Origin: Phycisphaerales bacterium | GTDB lineage: Bacteria; Planctomycetota; Phycisphaerae; Phycisphaerales; UBA1924 | Assembly (NCBI GenBank): GCA_016741915.1 | Contig: JACVCS010000039.1 | Coordinates: 1-34,672 of the forward strand | Length of the DNA stretch: 34,672 nt | Direction: 5' to 3' | The notes under the pieces: model-generated | Told to the model about the DNA's origin: nothing | The model's database searches: none | What the model saw: only the letters and a program-made list of their open reading frames with translations | Translations under genes and position numbers: made by a program | Shown: piece by piece, positions 23,473 through 32,096 of the stretch | How the letters are laid out: each line of letters starts with the position of its first letter | Position numbering within the stretch: the stretch's first letter is position 1

Positions 23473-24495
23473 ATGCTCAGCCACAGACGCACCCGCACGC
23501 GCGTCGGCTTTGTCTCCGGCGTTGCGCTCGCGATGGTCGCGGGCGTTCACGCGTACGCGGGCGAGGTGACGCTGAATCCGGCAGCGGATTGCACGATCTA
23601 CTACCGCACGTTCACGCCCGCGCTGCTGCTCAGCAGCGGTTCGGGCGAGGCGATCTTCGCGGGAAAGACCTATGTCCACGGCGATTACCGCCACCGCTCG
23701 TTCATCCGCTTTGATCTGTCGTCGATCCCCTGCGGCTCGCGCGTGGTCGGTGTGACGCTGTCGATCGCCGTCGCCAACGCGCAGAGCGCCGTGCCCGAGA
23801 CGCAGATCGCGCTGCACCGCGCGCTGGCGGCGTGGGGTGAAGGACCGTCGTCGAGCTTCGGCGGGCAAGGTGTGCCGAGCGAGACGGGCGATGCCAACTG
23901 GTACGAACGCTCACACCCCGGCGTCCTCTGGACCACGCCCGGCGGCGACTTTGCACCCGTCGCGAGCGCATCGACCAACGCCCCGCTGCCGCCTGAGCGG
24001 GTTGTCTGGTCGTCCACGCCCGCCCTTGTCGCGGATGTTCAAGCCTGGCTCATTCAACCCGCGGTCAACTTCGGGTGGATGCTCAAGGGCGACGAGCAGA
24101 CGATGGGCAGCACACGCCGAATGCACAGCCGCGAGGCGGCTTTGCAGAGCGACCGCCCGACGTTGCGTGTGCGGTTCATCGCGCCGGGCGAAGGATGCTC
24201 ACCCGCGGACATCGCAGACGACGCTGGTGTACCGCTGGTTTCACCTTCGGGGTGTTCGAGCATCCCGGTGAACACGGGCGTGAACGAAGGTGATTACAAC
24301 GCGTTCTTTGCAGCCGACGGGTTCTTTCTTCAGGCGGGGATCGGCGCGGGCGCCATCGGCCTGCACTGCGACATCGCCGATGACGCGGGGAACCCGCTGC
24401 CGCCGTTCAACTCGGGCGGGCTCGGCGCGAACAATGGCGTCAACGAGGGCGATTTCAACTGTTTCTTCAACAGCCTGTTTCTGCCCTGCGAGTAA
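23473..24495 (+). CDS. secreted DNRLRE-type protein with two dockerin-like repeats
   Basis: A 340-residue exported protein. Signal peptide: VGFVSGVALAMVAGVHAYAG. Residues about 32-235 form a DNRLRE-type beta-sandwich: DCTIYYR, then RSFIRFDLSSIPCGSRVVGVTLSIAV, LVADVQAWLIQPAVNFGWMLKG and RPTLRVRF. These modules are linked to carbohydrate or matrix binding. The last about 100 residues hold two copies of a Cys-framed, calcium-loop-like repeat: DIADDAG...NTGVNEGDYNAFF and DIADDAG...NNGVNEGDFNCFF, ending in PCE. They resemble planctomycete GC-type dockerin domains, thought to anchor or assemble exoproteins. ATG 23473 follows AGGAG by seven bases; the earlier ATG 23455 precedes that site. Confidence 0.85.
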   Translation: MLSHRRTRTRVGFVSGVALAMVAGVHAYAGEVTLNPAADCTIYYRTFTPALLLSSGSGEAIFAGKTYVHGDYRHRSFIRFDLSSIPCGSRVVGVTLSIAVANAQSAVPETQIALHRALAAWGEGPSSSFGGQGVPSETGDANWYERSHPGVLWTTPGGDFAPVASASTNAPLPPERVVWSSTPALVADVQAWLIQPAVNFGWMLKGDEQTMGSTRRMHSREAALQSDRPTLRVRFIAPGEGCSPADIADDAGVPLVSPSGCSSIPVNTGVNEGDYNAFFAADGFFLQAGIGAGAIGLHCDIADDAGNPLPPFNSGGLGANNGVNEGDFNCFFNSLFLPCE

Positions 24496-24530
24496 GCGAG
24501 ATTGCGCGTGAGATCGAAGTGGTCGGGGCC

Positions 24531-25322
24531 TTACCCGCCGCAGGCCGCACTGACGATCTGCAGGAAGTCGGCGTCCTTCAGCGACGCGCCGCCGACGAGG
24601 GCGCCGTCGATGTCGGGCTGGCTCATGAGCTCTTTGGCGTTCGCGGCGTTCACGCTGCCGCCGTATTGGATCCGCACGCCCGCGGCGGCGTCCTTGCCGA
24701 AGAGATCCGCGAGGACCAGGCGGATATGCCGATGCGCGTCCTGAGCGTCCTGGGGCGTCGCGGTCTTGCCCGTGCCGATGGCCCAGACGGGTTCGTACGC
24801 GATGACCAAGCGGTCGAGCTCGTCGGGGCGAACATCGCGCAGGCCCAAGCGGACCTGGCGCTCGTTGATTGTGTTGGTCTGCCCGGTCTCGCGCTGTTCG
24901 AGCTTCTCGCCCACGCACAGCACGCAACGCATCGCGTGGTGCAGCACCGCGCGGACCTTCAGGTTGATCAGGTCGTCGCCCTCGTGGATGACATGGCGGC
25001 GTTCAGAGTGCCCCACCAGCACCGTCTTCACGCCCACGTCCCTGAGCATCCCCACGCTCACCTCGCCCGTGAAGGCGCCCTTCTCGGCGTGGTAAACGTC
25101 CTGCGCACCGAGGGCGATGTTTGACCCCGCGGCACACAGTGTCTCGCTGATGGCCGGCAGATAGACGAAGGGCGGGAAGACCGCCACTTCCACTTTCTTG
25201 CCCTGGGCCTGCAGCGAAGCAACGCCCGAGGCGACAGCCTTCGCCAGCGCGATCCCCGTGGTGCGGTCGGTGTTCATCTTCCAGTTGCCGCCGATGATCG
25301 GCACGCGGTTGCTTGCGGTCAT
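24531..25322 (-). CDS. tpiA: triosephosphate isomerase
   Basis: A 263-residue cytosolic glycolytic enzyme interconverting dihydroxyacetone phosphate and glyceraldehyde 3-phosphate. All hallmarks are present: substrate-binding N13 and K15 (GGNWKMN), electrophile His105 (VGHSERR), catalytic base Glu177 (AYEPVWAIGTGKTATP, including the flexible loop 6), and the phosphate-binding IQYGGSVNAANA and GALVGGASL. Length is normal (about 250). ATG 25322 was chosen because the family begins here; upstream in-frame codons to 25448 overlap a terminator. No ribosome site is visible, but TATGCT lies nine bases before the ATG, so the mRNA may be leaderless. It is separated from the upstream gene by a strong terminator and so is probably transcribed alone. 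Confidence 0.96.
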   Translation of the reverse strand: MTASNRVPIIGGNWKMNTDRTTGIALAKAVASGVASLQAQGKKVEVAVFPPFVYLPAISETLCAAGSNIALGAQDVYHAEKGAFTGEVSVGMLRDVGVKTVLVGHSERRHVIHEGDDLINLKVRAVLHHAMRCVLCVGEKLEQRETGQTNTINERQVRLGLRDVRPDELDRLVIAYEPVWAIGTGKTATPQDAQDAHRHIRLVLADLFGKDAAAGVRIQYGGSVNAANAKELMSQPDIDGALVGGASLKDADFLQIVSAACGG

Positions 25323-25331
25323 AGTGGGCAG

Positions 25332-25337
25332 AGCATA
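25332..25337 (-). promoter_or_regulatory. -10-like box directly upstream of tpiA
   Basis: TATGCT (minus strand) ends nine bases before ATG 25322, preceded by TGG. With no Shine-Dalgarno, a start of transcription at or near the start codon is likely. No clear -35 box. Confidence 0.4.
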
Positions 25338-25382
25338 CACCACGCAAACCCACGCCGCACGCCTGAAAACTGCGGGGCAAAC

Positions 25383-25414
25383 GAAAAACCCCGCAAGCCG
25401 AGAGGCCCGCGGGG
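25383..25414 (-). terminator. intrinsic terminator of the Bax-inhibitor-1 family gene
   Basis: Read on the minus strand, CCCCGC/GCGGGG with an inner GCC/GGC pairing is followed at once by TTTTTCGTTT. It lies 48 bases after the stop of the Bax-inhibitor-1 family gene and isolates it from tpiA. Confidence 0.88.
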
Positions 25415-25461
25415 CGAGGGTTAAATCGAAGGTGCTGAAGAGGCTCACGCCGGGGTGAGCG

Positions 25462-26262
25462 TTACTCGCGCTTGCCGAAGAGCTGGACCAGCAGGCGGAG
25501 CATGTACCAGTAGACCATGACGATGGTCACCAGGAGGCTGTAGCCGGCGTACCACTCGAAGGCCTTCGGGGCCTGCTGCTCGGCGCCCTGCTCGATCAGG
25601 TCGAAGTCGAGGATGAAGCAGAAGGCGGAGTAGACAAGGAAGATGCCCGTGATGCCGATGGCCAGCGGGCCCTTGTTCCAGAGGATCGAGGTATCAACGC
25701 CGAAGAGTCGGGCAACCATCGCGCCGATGACGAAGATGAAAAGGCCAAGACCAGTCACCATCATGATGCGGCTGAAGAACGGCGTATTGCGGACGATGTT
25801 CAGCTTGTACAGCCCGAGCATCGAGACCAGCGTGGCGATCGTGCCGCCCGCGGCCGCGTAGATCACGCCCGTGCCCATCTTGCCGCCAAGGGCGGTGTCC
25901 TTCATCATCGAAGCGGCCCACATGGAGATGAGCGCGACGAAGCCGCCCTCGAGCACCGCGTACGGCACGGCAAGGAAACGGGCCGACAGCGGCTTGAAGA
26001 ACATGATCAGACCCAGGATGAGCGTCCCGAAGATCGAGACGAGCATGCCGGGCAGAAGGTGCTCCGCCTTATCGAAGAGGAACGTCGCGCTCGCCACGGC
26101 CGAGGAGATCATCACGCCCGTGAGGATCATCGTCGTGTTGATCGCGCCCTGAACGGTCATGACGTTCGCCGGGCGCATCCCGAGTTCAAGACCCGGGGAG
26201 TTCCGCCAGCCGGTGAAGGCGTTGTTGGTCAGTGTCGGATTGCTGGACTGAAAACTGGACAT
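25462..26262 (-). CDS. Bax inhibitor-1/YccA family membrane protein
   Basis: A 266-residue integral membrane protein with about seven helices, starting after a 35-residue soluble N-terminus (MTVQGAINTTMILTGVMISSAVASATF, then ILGLIMFF, AVLEGGFVALISMWA and so on). The family pattern is clear in the segments YAVLEGGFVALIS, FSRIMMVTGLGLFIFVIGAM and LVYSAFCFILDFDLIEQGAEQQAPKAFEWYAGYSLLVTIVMVYWYMLRLL. It contains the conserved late Asp pair (FILDFD) that gates calcium leak in studied homologs. Its role here is unknown; family members are ion-leak or stress-protection proteins. ATG 26262 is fixed by AAGGAGGG a few bases upstream; a longer frame to 26505 lacks any such site. Confidence 0.92.
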   Translation of the reverse strand: MSSFQSSNPTLTNNAFTGWRNSPGLELGMRPANVMTVQGAINTTMILTGVMISSAVASATFLFDKAEHLLPGMLVSIFGTLILGLIMFFKPLSARFLAVPYAVLEGGFVALISMWAASMMKDTALGGKMGTGVIYAAAGGTIATLVSMLGLYKLNIVRNTPFFSRIMMVTGLGLFIFVIGAMVARLFGVDTSILWNKGPLAIGITGIFLVYSAFCFILDFDLIEQGAEQQAPKAFEWYAGYSLLVTIVMVYWYMLRLLVQLFGKRE

Positions 26263-26470
26263 GTGTGCAAACCCTCCTTGTGTTCCGTCGTGAAATACGA
26301 ACCCCGTTCGCTGATCGACCGCCGGACGCTCGCCGCGGCTTGGCTCTGCGGGATATCGTCCCAAGAAGCCTCTCCGCACGCACAATCGTCCGTCGATTGA
26401 CCTCCCCGGGCCTGACGCTCCCTGATTCGGAATCCCGATCCAAAGGTTGCCCCAGGCCGAAGTACCAAAC

Positions 26471-26476
26471 ATTGTA
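26471..26476 (-). promoter_or_regulatory. candidate -10 box of the Bax-inhibitor-1 family gene
   Basis: TACAAT on the minus strand matches five of six consensus positions. A TTGACC lies upstream (26505-26500) but with a 23-base spacer, too long for an ordinary sigma-70 promoter. The leader to ATG 26262 would be about 200 bases. No coding frame is convincing in this 297-base divergent gap. Confidence 0.35.
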
Positions 26477-26545
26477 CCCTCGAACCGCCAGAAAAGTTCG
26501 GTCAAGACAGGGGGGGCTTGATCGGGTGTGAGTAAGGTAAGTGTT

Positions 26546-26551
26546 CATAAT
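26546..26551 (+). promoter_or_regulatory. -10-like box directly upstream of the metal-receptor-like gene
   Basis: CATAAT ends eight bases before ATG 26560, and no Shine-Dalgarno is within normal distance (AAGG lies more than twenty bases upstream). This suggests a leaderless mRNA. No good -35 box. Confidence 0.4.
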
Positions 26552-26559
26552 TCACCGCC

Positions 26560-27747
26560 ATGACCCACGTAAATCGACCCGAATCTGATCCAGACCATAC
26601 CGCCGAGGGAACGAGGTCGGTCTTTCAGCAGCTCGGCCTCGTCCGGTCGGTCCTTCTGGCGGTCGTCGCCATCGGGTTGATCGTTCTGTGGTTTACGAAC
26701 TTCAGCCTCCGCCCCGGTGCCGGCGGCGGTGCCTCGGGGACCGCCGGGACAGGCACGAGTGGGGGGGCGACCGCGAGCGCGGGCACGCAAGCCGTGCAAT
26801 CACTCCCCGCGGAACTCGTCCCGGCGCGGGTTGTCGTTCTTTCGCCGGGCCTTGCCCAGACCCTTCGAACCCTCAACCTCGCCCACCTCGTCGTCGGCCG
26901 CCACGCCTTCGACGAATGGTCCGACCCCGCCCTGCCCGTCTGCGGCGACCAGACCGGCATCGACTTTGAAAAGCTCCTCCTCGTCCGCCCCACGCACGTG
27001 CTCATCCAATGGGGCAAACGCGACCTGCCCGAGCGGCTCGTCTCGCTCGCGAGCAAGCAGGGCTGGATCCTCCGCGACTATCCGCTGCTGACCCTCGACG
27101 ACGTCGCCGACGCTTCGAGCGACGTGCTGACGATGCTGGCGATCCCCGAGCGTGCGCGTCAGCAGAAACTGCGAGAGTCCGCGATCGTCGAAGGTCGTGT
27201 CGAATTGCCCGATGAAGAAACACTCATGCTCGCCGCCACGGCGCTCAAGAACATCGCGCCGATCGCCGCGCAATCCCGCTTCAACGGCTCGATCCTGCTG
27301 CTGCACTCCACCACACCGCCCGCGGCTCTCGGGCCCGGCAGTTTTCATCATGACCTGCTTGTCAAGCTCGGGCTCACACCCGCCATCACGCAAGGCTCGG
27401 CGTACATGCCCCTCGACCGCGAGGACGTGCTGCGTCGAGCACCCGAAGCGATCATCCTCATCCAGCCGAGCCGAGCGGGCGAGGCCCGTGCACCGCGCAA
27501 CGCCACCATTGGCGACGCCACGCCCCGCGTCATCACCGGTGAAGCAGCCATCGCACGCCTCGGCGGCTTGAAAGACCTCGACATCCCCGCGATCAAGAAC
27601 CGCCGCGTGGCGCTCATTGACGAGCCCACGGCCCTTCTCCCCGGGCTCGGGCTTGTCCGCGTTGCTGAGGCGATGCGACTGGCCGGTGAAGCATTCACCG
27701 AAGTGAAAGCCGATCAGCCCAAAGCCCAGCCCGCCCGCACGCCCTGA
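26560..27747 (+). CDS. membrane-anchored helical-backbone metal receptor (BtuF/FepB-like)
   Basis: A 395-residue protein with a cytoplasmic N-terminus, one membrane helix (about 30-48, SVLLAVVAIGLIVLWF) and a Gly/Ala/Thr-rich linker, then a two-lobed periplasmic binding domain of Peripla_BP_2 type. Recognisable parts are RVVVLSPGLAQTLRTLNLAHLVVGRH, GDQTGIDFEKLLLVRPTHVLIQWG, LVKLGLTPAITQGSAYMPLDREDVLRRAPEAIILIQP and the C-terminal IPAIKNRRVALIDEPTALLPG. Relatives bind corrinoid, haem or ferric siderophore and deliver them to ABC importers. No permease or ATPase gene is near, so substrate and partner are unknown. argS follows after 24 bases and may share the transcript. An uncleaved anchor in place of a lipidated Cys is unusual for a solute-binding protein. 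Confidence 0.8.
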   Translation: MTHVNRPESDPDHTAEGTRSVFQQLGLVRSVLLAVVAIGLIVLWFTNFSLRPGAGGGASGTAGTGTSGGATASAGTQAVQSLPAELVPARVVVLSPGLAQTLRTLNLAHLVVGRHAFDEWSDPALPVCGDQTGIDFEKLLLVRPTHVLIQWGKRDLPERLVSLASKQGWILRDYPLLTLDDVADASSDVLTMLAIPERARQQKLRESAIVEGRVELPDEETLMLAATALKNIAPIAAQSRFNGSILLLHSTTPPAALGPGSFHHDLLVKLGLTPAITQGSAYMPLDREDVLRRAPEAIILIQPSRAGEARAPRNATIGDATPRVITGEAAIARLGGLKDLDIPAIKNRRVALIDEPTALLPGLGLVRVAEAMRLAGEAFTEVKADQPKAQPARTP

Positions 27748-27756
27748 TCAACGGTG

Positions 27757-27762
27757 TACGAT
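27757..27762 (+). promoter_or_regulatory. -10-like box directly upstream of argS
   Basis: TACGAT ends nine bases before ATG 27772, with no Shine-Dalgarno between. It could drive a leaderless argS transcript in addition to read-through from the upstream gene. No clear -35 box. Confidence 0.4.
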
Positions 27763-27771
27763 CGGCGCATC

Positions 27772-29667
27772 ATGGGCACCGCCGACGCAACGACCACCGC
27801 TTCTTCCGCGCTCTTCGACCCGCAGGCGATTCTCGAATCGCGCGTGCGCGGCGCGATGGTCCGCGCGGTGCCCGACCTCGCCTCGCAAAGCCCCGAGGCC
27901 ATCGACCCGATGGTCACCGCCTCGCGCAACGCGAAGTTCGGCGATTACCAGTGCAACGCCGCGATGGGCCTGGGCAAAAAGCTCGGCAAGCCCCCGCGCG
28001 AGATCGCCCAGGCGATCATCAAGAACCTCGACCTGACCGACATCGCCGAGCCGATCACCGAGGCCAACATCGCCGGCCCGGGATTCATCAACATCACGCT
28101 CAAGCCGCAGTCGCTCTCGTCGCTGTTGACGACGATGGCGGGCGCGTCGATGGGCTTCCCCGCGCCGGGCTCGCTGGGCACCGCGGTGGTCGATCTCTGC
28201 GGGGTCAACCTCGCCAAGCAGATGCACGTGGGTCACCTGCGCTCAACCGTCATCGGCGACACGCTCGCGAACATCCTGCAGCGCGCGGGGTGGAAGGTCA
28301 TCCGCCAGAACCACGTGGGCGACTGGGGTCTGCCCATCGCGATGGTCACCTCGCGATTGATCGATCAGGCCGCCGCGGGCCAGATCGACCTTTCGAAGGT
28401 CACGCTCGACGATCTGGACAAGGCGTACAAAGCCGCCCAGCGCGAGTGCGAAAGCGACCAGCGCGGGCTGTTGATGGCGCAGCGCTGGCACATGGGCCCG
28501 AAGATCATCGCGGAACTGCAAGCCCAGGCCGACGGGGCGGCGGAGAAATCCGAGCGCGCCCGCAGCGTGCTGCGCCGCCTGCAAACGCACGACAAGGACG
28601 TGATGGCCGTCTGGCAGCGGATCAGCGACGTGACGATGAGCGCCTGCCTGACGATCGCCTCACGCCTGAACGCCGACGTGCGCCCGGAGCATTCCGCGGG
28701 CGAGAGCTCGTACGCCGAGGAACTCGCCCCGATGGTCGCGGAGCTTGAGAAGAGCCAAGTCGCGCAGATCAGCGAGGGCGCGCTGGTGATCCGCCTTGAG
28801 GACGTTGGTCTCAATGAGCCGCTGCTGATCCGCAAGAGCGACGGTGCGTTCCTGTACGCGACGACCGACATGGCCGCGATCCGGCGGCGTGTCCAAAAGC
28901 TCGGCGCGCAGCGCGTGGTCTACTGCGTCGACGCGCGTCAGAGCCTCCACTTCAAGCAGGTCTTCGCCGGCGCATCAAAGGCCGGGTACGCCAAACTGCC
29001 CAGCGGTCAGAACGCGGTGCTCGAACACGCCGCCTTCGGCACCATCCTCGGTGAAGACGGCCGCCCGTTCAAGACCCGCTCGGGCGAGAGCGCCAAGCTG
29101 GGCGAACTGCTCGATCAGGCCGAGGCGTACGCATTCGAGGTCATCACGCAGCGCTCGCCCGACATGAGCGAGGACGAACGCCGGTCGATCTCACGCACCA
29201 TCGCCGTGGCGGCTATCCGCTACGTCGATCTCTCCACCGAGCGCATCAAGGACTACGTCTTCAGCTACCAGCGCATGGTCAGCTTCGAGGGCAACACCGG
29301 GCCCTACCTGCTCTACGCCCTCGTGCGCATCCGCTCGATCTTCCGCAAAGCCGCCGAGCGTGGCATCAGCACGAGCGACCTCCCAGCGCCGACCATCGCC
29401 CACGCCGCGGAGAAGACCCTCGCGCTCGCGCTGCTGCGCTACCCGGGCGTGGTGCAGGACGTTGCCAAGTCGCTCGAACCCAGCCGCCTGTGCGCGTACC
29501 TCTACGAGCTCGCGGGCGTCTTCAGCACGTTCTTCGACGTCTGCCCGGTGCTCAGTGCCGCCAGCGACAGCGAGCGTGCCTCGCGACTGGCGCTGTGCAA
29601 ACTCGCCGAGGGCGTGCTCGCCGAAGGCTTGAAGCTGCTGGGCATCCCCACGCTGGAAAAGATGTGA
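27772..29667 (+). CDS. argS: arginyl-tRNA synthetase
   Basis: A 631-residue class I aminoacyl-tRNA synthetase charging tRNA-Arg. It has the N-terminal Add-1 domain (FGDYQCNAAMGLGKKLGKPPREIAQ, about 56-80), the HIGH signature as HVGH (152-155 in MHVGHLRST), NHVGDWG (180-186) and RKSDGAFLYATTDMAAI. KTRSGESAKL stands where other class I enzymes have KMSKS, as is usual in ArgRS. The C-terminal anticodon-binding helices include FEGNTGPYLLYALVRIRSIFRKA. Somewhat longer than the usual 550-590. ATG 27772 is chosen over GTG 27754, which would overlap the -10-like box and adds only MYDRRI. Convergent with the following minus-strand gene, only 30 bases apart, with no evident terminator. Confidence 0.95.
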   Translation: MGTADATTTASSALFDPQAILESRVRGAMVRAVPDLASQSPEAIDPMVTASRNAKFGDYQCNAAMGLGKKLGKPPREIAQAIIKNLDLTDIAEPITEANIAGPGFINITLKPQSLSSLLTTMAGASMGFPAPGSLGTAVVDLCGVNLAKQMHVGHLRSTVIGDTLANILQRAGWKVIRQNHVGDWGLPIAMVTSRLIDQAAAGQIDLSKVTLDDLDKAYKAAQRECESDQRGLLMAQRWHMGPKIIAELQAQADGAAEKSERARSVLRRLQTHDKDVMAVWQRISDVTMSACLTIASRLNADVRPEHSAGESSYAEELAPMVAELEKSQVAQISEGALVIRLEDVGLNEPLLIRKSDGAFLYATTDMAAIRRRVQKLGAQRVVYCVDARQSLHFKQVFAGASKAGYAKLPSGQNAVLEHAAFGTILGEDGRPFKTRSGESAKLGELLDQAEAYAFEVITQRSPDMSEDERRSISRTIAVAAIRYVDLSTERIKDYVFSYQRMVSFEGNTGPYLLYALVRIRSIFRKAAERGISTSDLPAPTIAHAAEKTLALALLRYPGVVQDVAKSLEPSRLCAYLYELAGVFSTFFDVCPVLSAASDSERASRLALCKLAEGVLAEGLKLLGIPTLEKM

Positions 29668-29697
29668 TTCTGTCGGCCCGATCGTTGCGAAAAGCCA

Positions 29698-31506
29698 TCA
29701 GCCCGGCTGCTTTTCAACCACGGCCTCGCCCTTCGCCGCCGGCGTCACCGTCGGCTCCGCGATCGGCACCGTCTTCGCTGCATCCGCCTTCGCCGCCTCG
29801 CCGGGCTTGCTCTCGATCTTGATCGGCTGCTGAATAATGCTGCCGTCGGGCGCGTACATCAGCCCCACCGCCGCCAGCTCGGTCTCGCTCCAGGGTGAAC
29901 TCGTCACCTCGCCCGGCAGCGGCGCCCGCACCAGCACGCGGTCGCCGGCGCTCAAGCCCGAAGCCACCGCCGCCAGTCTCTCCGACCGCTGCCCCAGCTT
30001 CACCGCCACGCGACGGACCTTCCCGCCCTCGCTCTTCAGCACGTACCGCACCGGTCCCTCGGCAAAGATCGCCTGGATCGGCACGCACAACGCGTTCTCC
30101 GCACGGTCAAGGCGGATCTGCGCCTCGCACCGCATCGAAGGCTTCAGCCGCGAGTCGTACGGCGGTTGCAGAATGATCTTCACCGTGTACTCGCGCAGGT
30201 TCGGGGCTTCCCAGTTCGACCGCTCCGCCAAAACACCGATGGATTCGACCGTCCCGTTCACCGCCACGCCCGGCAGCGCGTCGACCTTCAACGCCACCGA
30301 CTGCCCCGACTGCACCTTCGCCGCGATCGACTCGCTCACGCGCACGCTCGCCCGCATTGACGACGTATCGGGCAGCGCCAGGATCAACTCGTTCGGATAC
30401 ATCTTGCGACCCGCGGCCATCGGCCCGTTGCCACTGAAATGCCAGGGCGGGAGCAAGCTCGTGCCATAGACCACCAACCCGTCACTGGTCGCCCGAATCG
30501 TCGCGCTCTCGATGTCCTTTTTCAGTTTGTTCACCGCGTCCTCACGCAGCGAAACCTGCTTCCGCTTGTTCTCTCGATCCGCCAACTTGCTGGCCACCTG
30601 ACTCTCGTTCTTCCGCTTCGTGCGATCGAGCTCCGCCTTCGCTTCCTGGAGCGCCGACTCCTTGCTCCGCTGCTCACGCGGAAGCTCAAAGCTCTCAAAG
30701 ACGTGGCTGTCCAGTTCCGCCTTCGAGAGGGCCGTCTCCGCCTTGTGCAGTTCGAGCTGGTTCCGCTGGTGCTCGTCCTTTGAGAGGAACCCCTTCTCCA
30801 GCAGCTTGCTGTTCTGATCGACCTTCTCTTTCAGGCGCTTCACCTCGCTGCGCCACTCGTCGATGCCCTGCAACAGCGTCTGCCGCTTGCTGCGCACTTC
30901 GCCCTCGAGGAACTTCTTCAGGTCCAGCTCCGCAAGCTCAACCGCCAGCGTCGCCTTCCGCACGGCCGAGTCGTTCTCGTTGATCTGAATCTCGTACCCC
31001 TGCTCGGCGCTGATGAGTTCCGCCTTCGAACTCTCCAGCAGCAGCAACTCCTGATCCAGCCGCTTCTGAATTTCCTCGGTGTTCACCCGCGCCAGCAAGT
31101 CGCCGGCCTTCACCTGCGTCCCTTCCTTCACCAACTCCATGATCGTCGTTTCGCTCTCCAGCGGGTTGCGAAACTCCTTCTGATCCTTCGCCTCAAGCAA
31201 CCCCGTCCCGACAGTCGTCACGTCGAAGGACTGAATCGAGACTTCCGCCTGATCCGCGATGGCCGCGCCGCTTCCCCCCGAACCCGGGATCGATACTTTC
31301 GTTCCCACCTTCGCGGAGTTCTCGCTCGGCGAGGCCTGCAGCGCGAGCGCCGAGCCCAAGGCCGCAACGGTCAGCAGCGTGCCGCCGGCGATGACCAGCG
31401 CCCGAGTCGAAAACCCGCGCCGACGCCGAGCATGATTCGCGAAGCTCGCGTGGTCCGCGACAGATTCTGTATCGCCGGCACAGTTCTGAGCGTCCGATGT
31501 CTTCAT
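29698..31506 (-). CDS. HlyD/RND-type membrane fusion protein (periplasmic adaptor)
   Basis: A 602-residue adaptor that in known exporters bridges an inner-membrane pump and an outer-membrane channel. A short cytoplasmic tail, a membrane helix (about 40-60, ALVIAGGTLLTVAALGSALAL), then a biotinyl-lipoyl half (GTGLLEAKDQKEFRNPLESETTIMELVKEGTQVKAGDLLARVNTEE), a long coiled-coil hairpin (about 155-345, Leu/Lys/Glu-rich), the second lipoyl strand (IRATSDGLVVYG), and a beta-barrel (SMRASVRVSESIAAKVQSGQSVALKVDALPG) with a membrane-proximal domain (GPVRYVLKSEGGKVRRVAVKLG). The coiled coil is longer than usual. ATG 31506 follows GAGGGTG. No ABC, MFS or RND pump or TolC gene is adjacent. The 267-base gap upstream contains no visible gene. 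Confidence 0.88.
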   Translation of the reverse strand: MKTSDAQNCAGDTESVADHASFANHARRRRGFSTRALVIAGGTLLTVAALGSALALQASPSENSAKVGTKVSIPGSGGSGAAIADQAEVSIQSFDVTTVGTGLLEAKDQKEFRNPLESETTIMELVKEGTQVKAGDLLARVNTEEIQKRLDQELLLLESSKAELISAEQGYEIQINENDSAVRKATLAVELAELDLKKFLEGEVRSKRQTLLQGIDEWRSEVKRLKEKVDQNSKLLEKGFLSKDEHQRNQLELHKAETALSKAELDSHVFESFELPREQRSKESALQEAKAELDRTKRKNESQVASKLADRENKRKQVSLREDAVNKLKKDIESATIRATSDGLVVYGTSLLPPWHFSGNGPMAAGRKMYPNELILALPDTSSMRASVRVSESIAAKVQSGQSVALKVDALPGVAVNGTVESIGVLAERSNWEAPNLREYTVKIILQPPYDSRLKPSMRCEAQIRLDRAENALCVPIQAIFAEGPVRYVLKSEGGKVRRVAVKLGQRSERLAAVASGLSAGDRVLVRAPLPGEVTSSPWSETELAAVGLMYAPDGSIIQQPIKIESKPGEAAKADAAKTVPIAEPTVTPAAKGEAVVEKQPG

Positions 31507-31773
31507 GTCACCCTCGAGCATTCGTCGATCTCACCATCGGTGCTACCGACAAGCCTCAGCCCGGACGCAGTTCAACCCAACAACCTGCCCAACCCAGACC
31601 GCGCCGCGACCGAATCACGCCGTGTTCACACCGACAAAGACACCAAGATCGTTCCCGCGTGCGATTCCGTCAGGACTTTGACCGGAAACCCCAAACGCAC
31701 GGCCCGAGGGGTGAATGTTCGGGTTCTGGGCGATTCTGGAAACCCCCCGAATGCACGATCGAGGCCGCACGCA

Positions 31774-32034
31774 TCATTCGTCCTCGTCGTCATCCTTCTT
31801 CTTTGACGACGCTTGCATGAGCTTCACCGCGTCCTCGGGTTTGATCGAGCCCTCCGCCACATACGCCGCGATCTCACGACGTGTCTTCTCCGTCTCGCGA
31901 TGTTTCAGCACGCGCCGAACAAAGCTCACCGTGATCCCCAGCGCCGCGATCAGCAGCCCGCCCACCAGCGCGATCTGCCCCATCTCATCGCTCGCGCCCA
32001 GCGTCAACGGAAGTGTGAAGATCTGCATGTCCAT
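31774..32034 (-). CDS. small one-helix membrane protein with SHOCT-like tail, paralog A
   Basis: An 86-residue protein: N-terminal membrane helix (about 18-40, MGQIALVGGLLIAALGITVSFV), an amphipathic charged stretch, and the motif EKTRREIAAYVAEGSIKPEDAVKLM (about 48-72) that resembles a short helical-hairpin SHOCT-like domain, then a Lys/Asp/Glu tail. AAAGG lies eight bases before ATG 32034. The motif recurs in the 60-residue protein just upstream, so the two arose by duplication. Both are on the strand of the membrane fusion protein. Function is unknown; a regulatory or assembly role at the membrane is inferred. Confidence 0.75.
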   Translation of the reverse strand: MDMQIFTLPLTLGASDEMGQIALVGGLLIAALGITVSFVRRVLKHRETEKTRREIAAYVAEGSIKPEDAVKLMQASSKKKDDDEDE

Positions 32035-32096
32035 TCGGCGTGCCTTTCCGATTCAGCCGACCGCCCACAAGCCCACTTCAACACGTCGAGGCGGGG

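Noticed and set aside
31507..31773. A + strand gene in the gap before the membrane fusion protein
   Set aside because: The open frames there have no ribosome site, unusual composition and no motif, and extend into the minus-strand genes on both sides.
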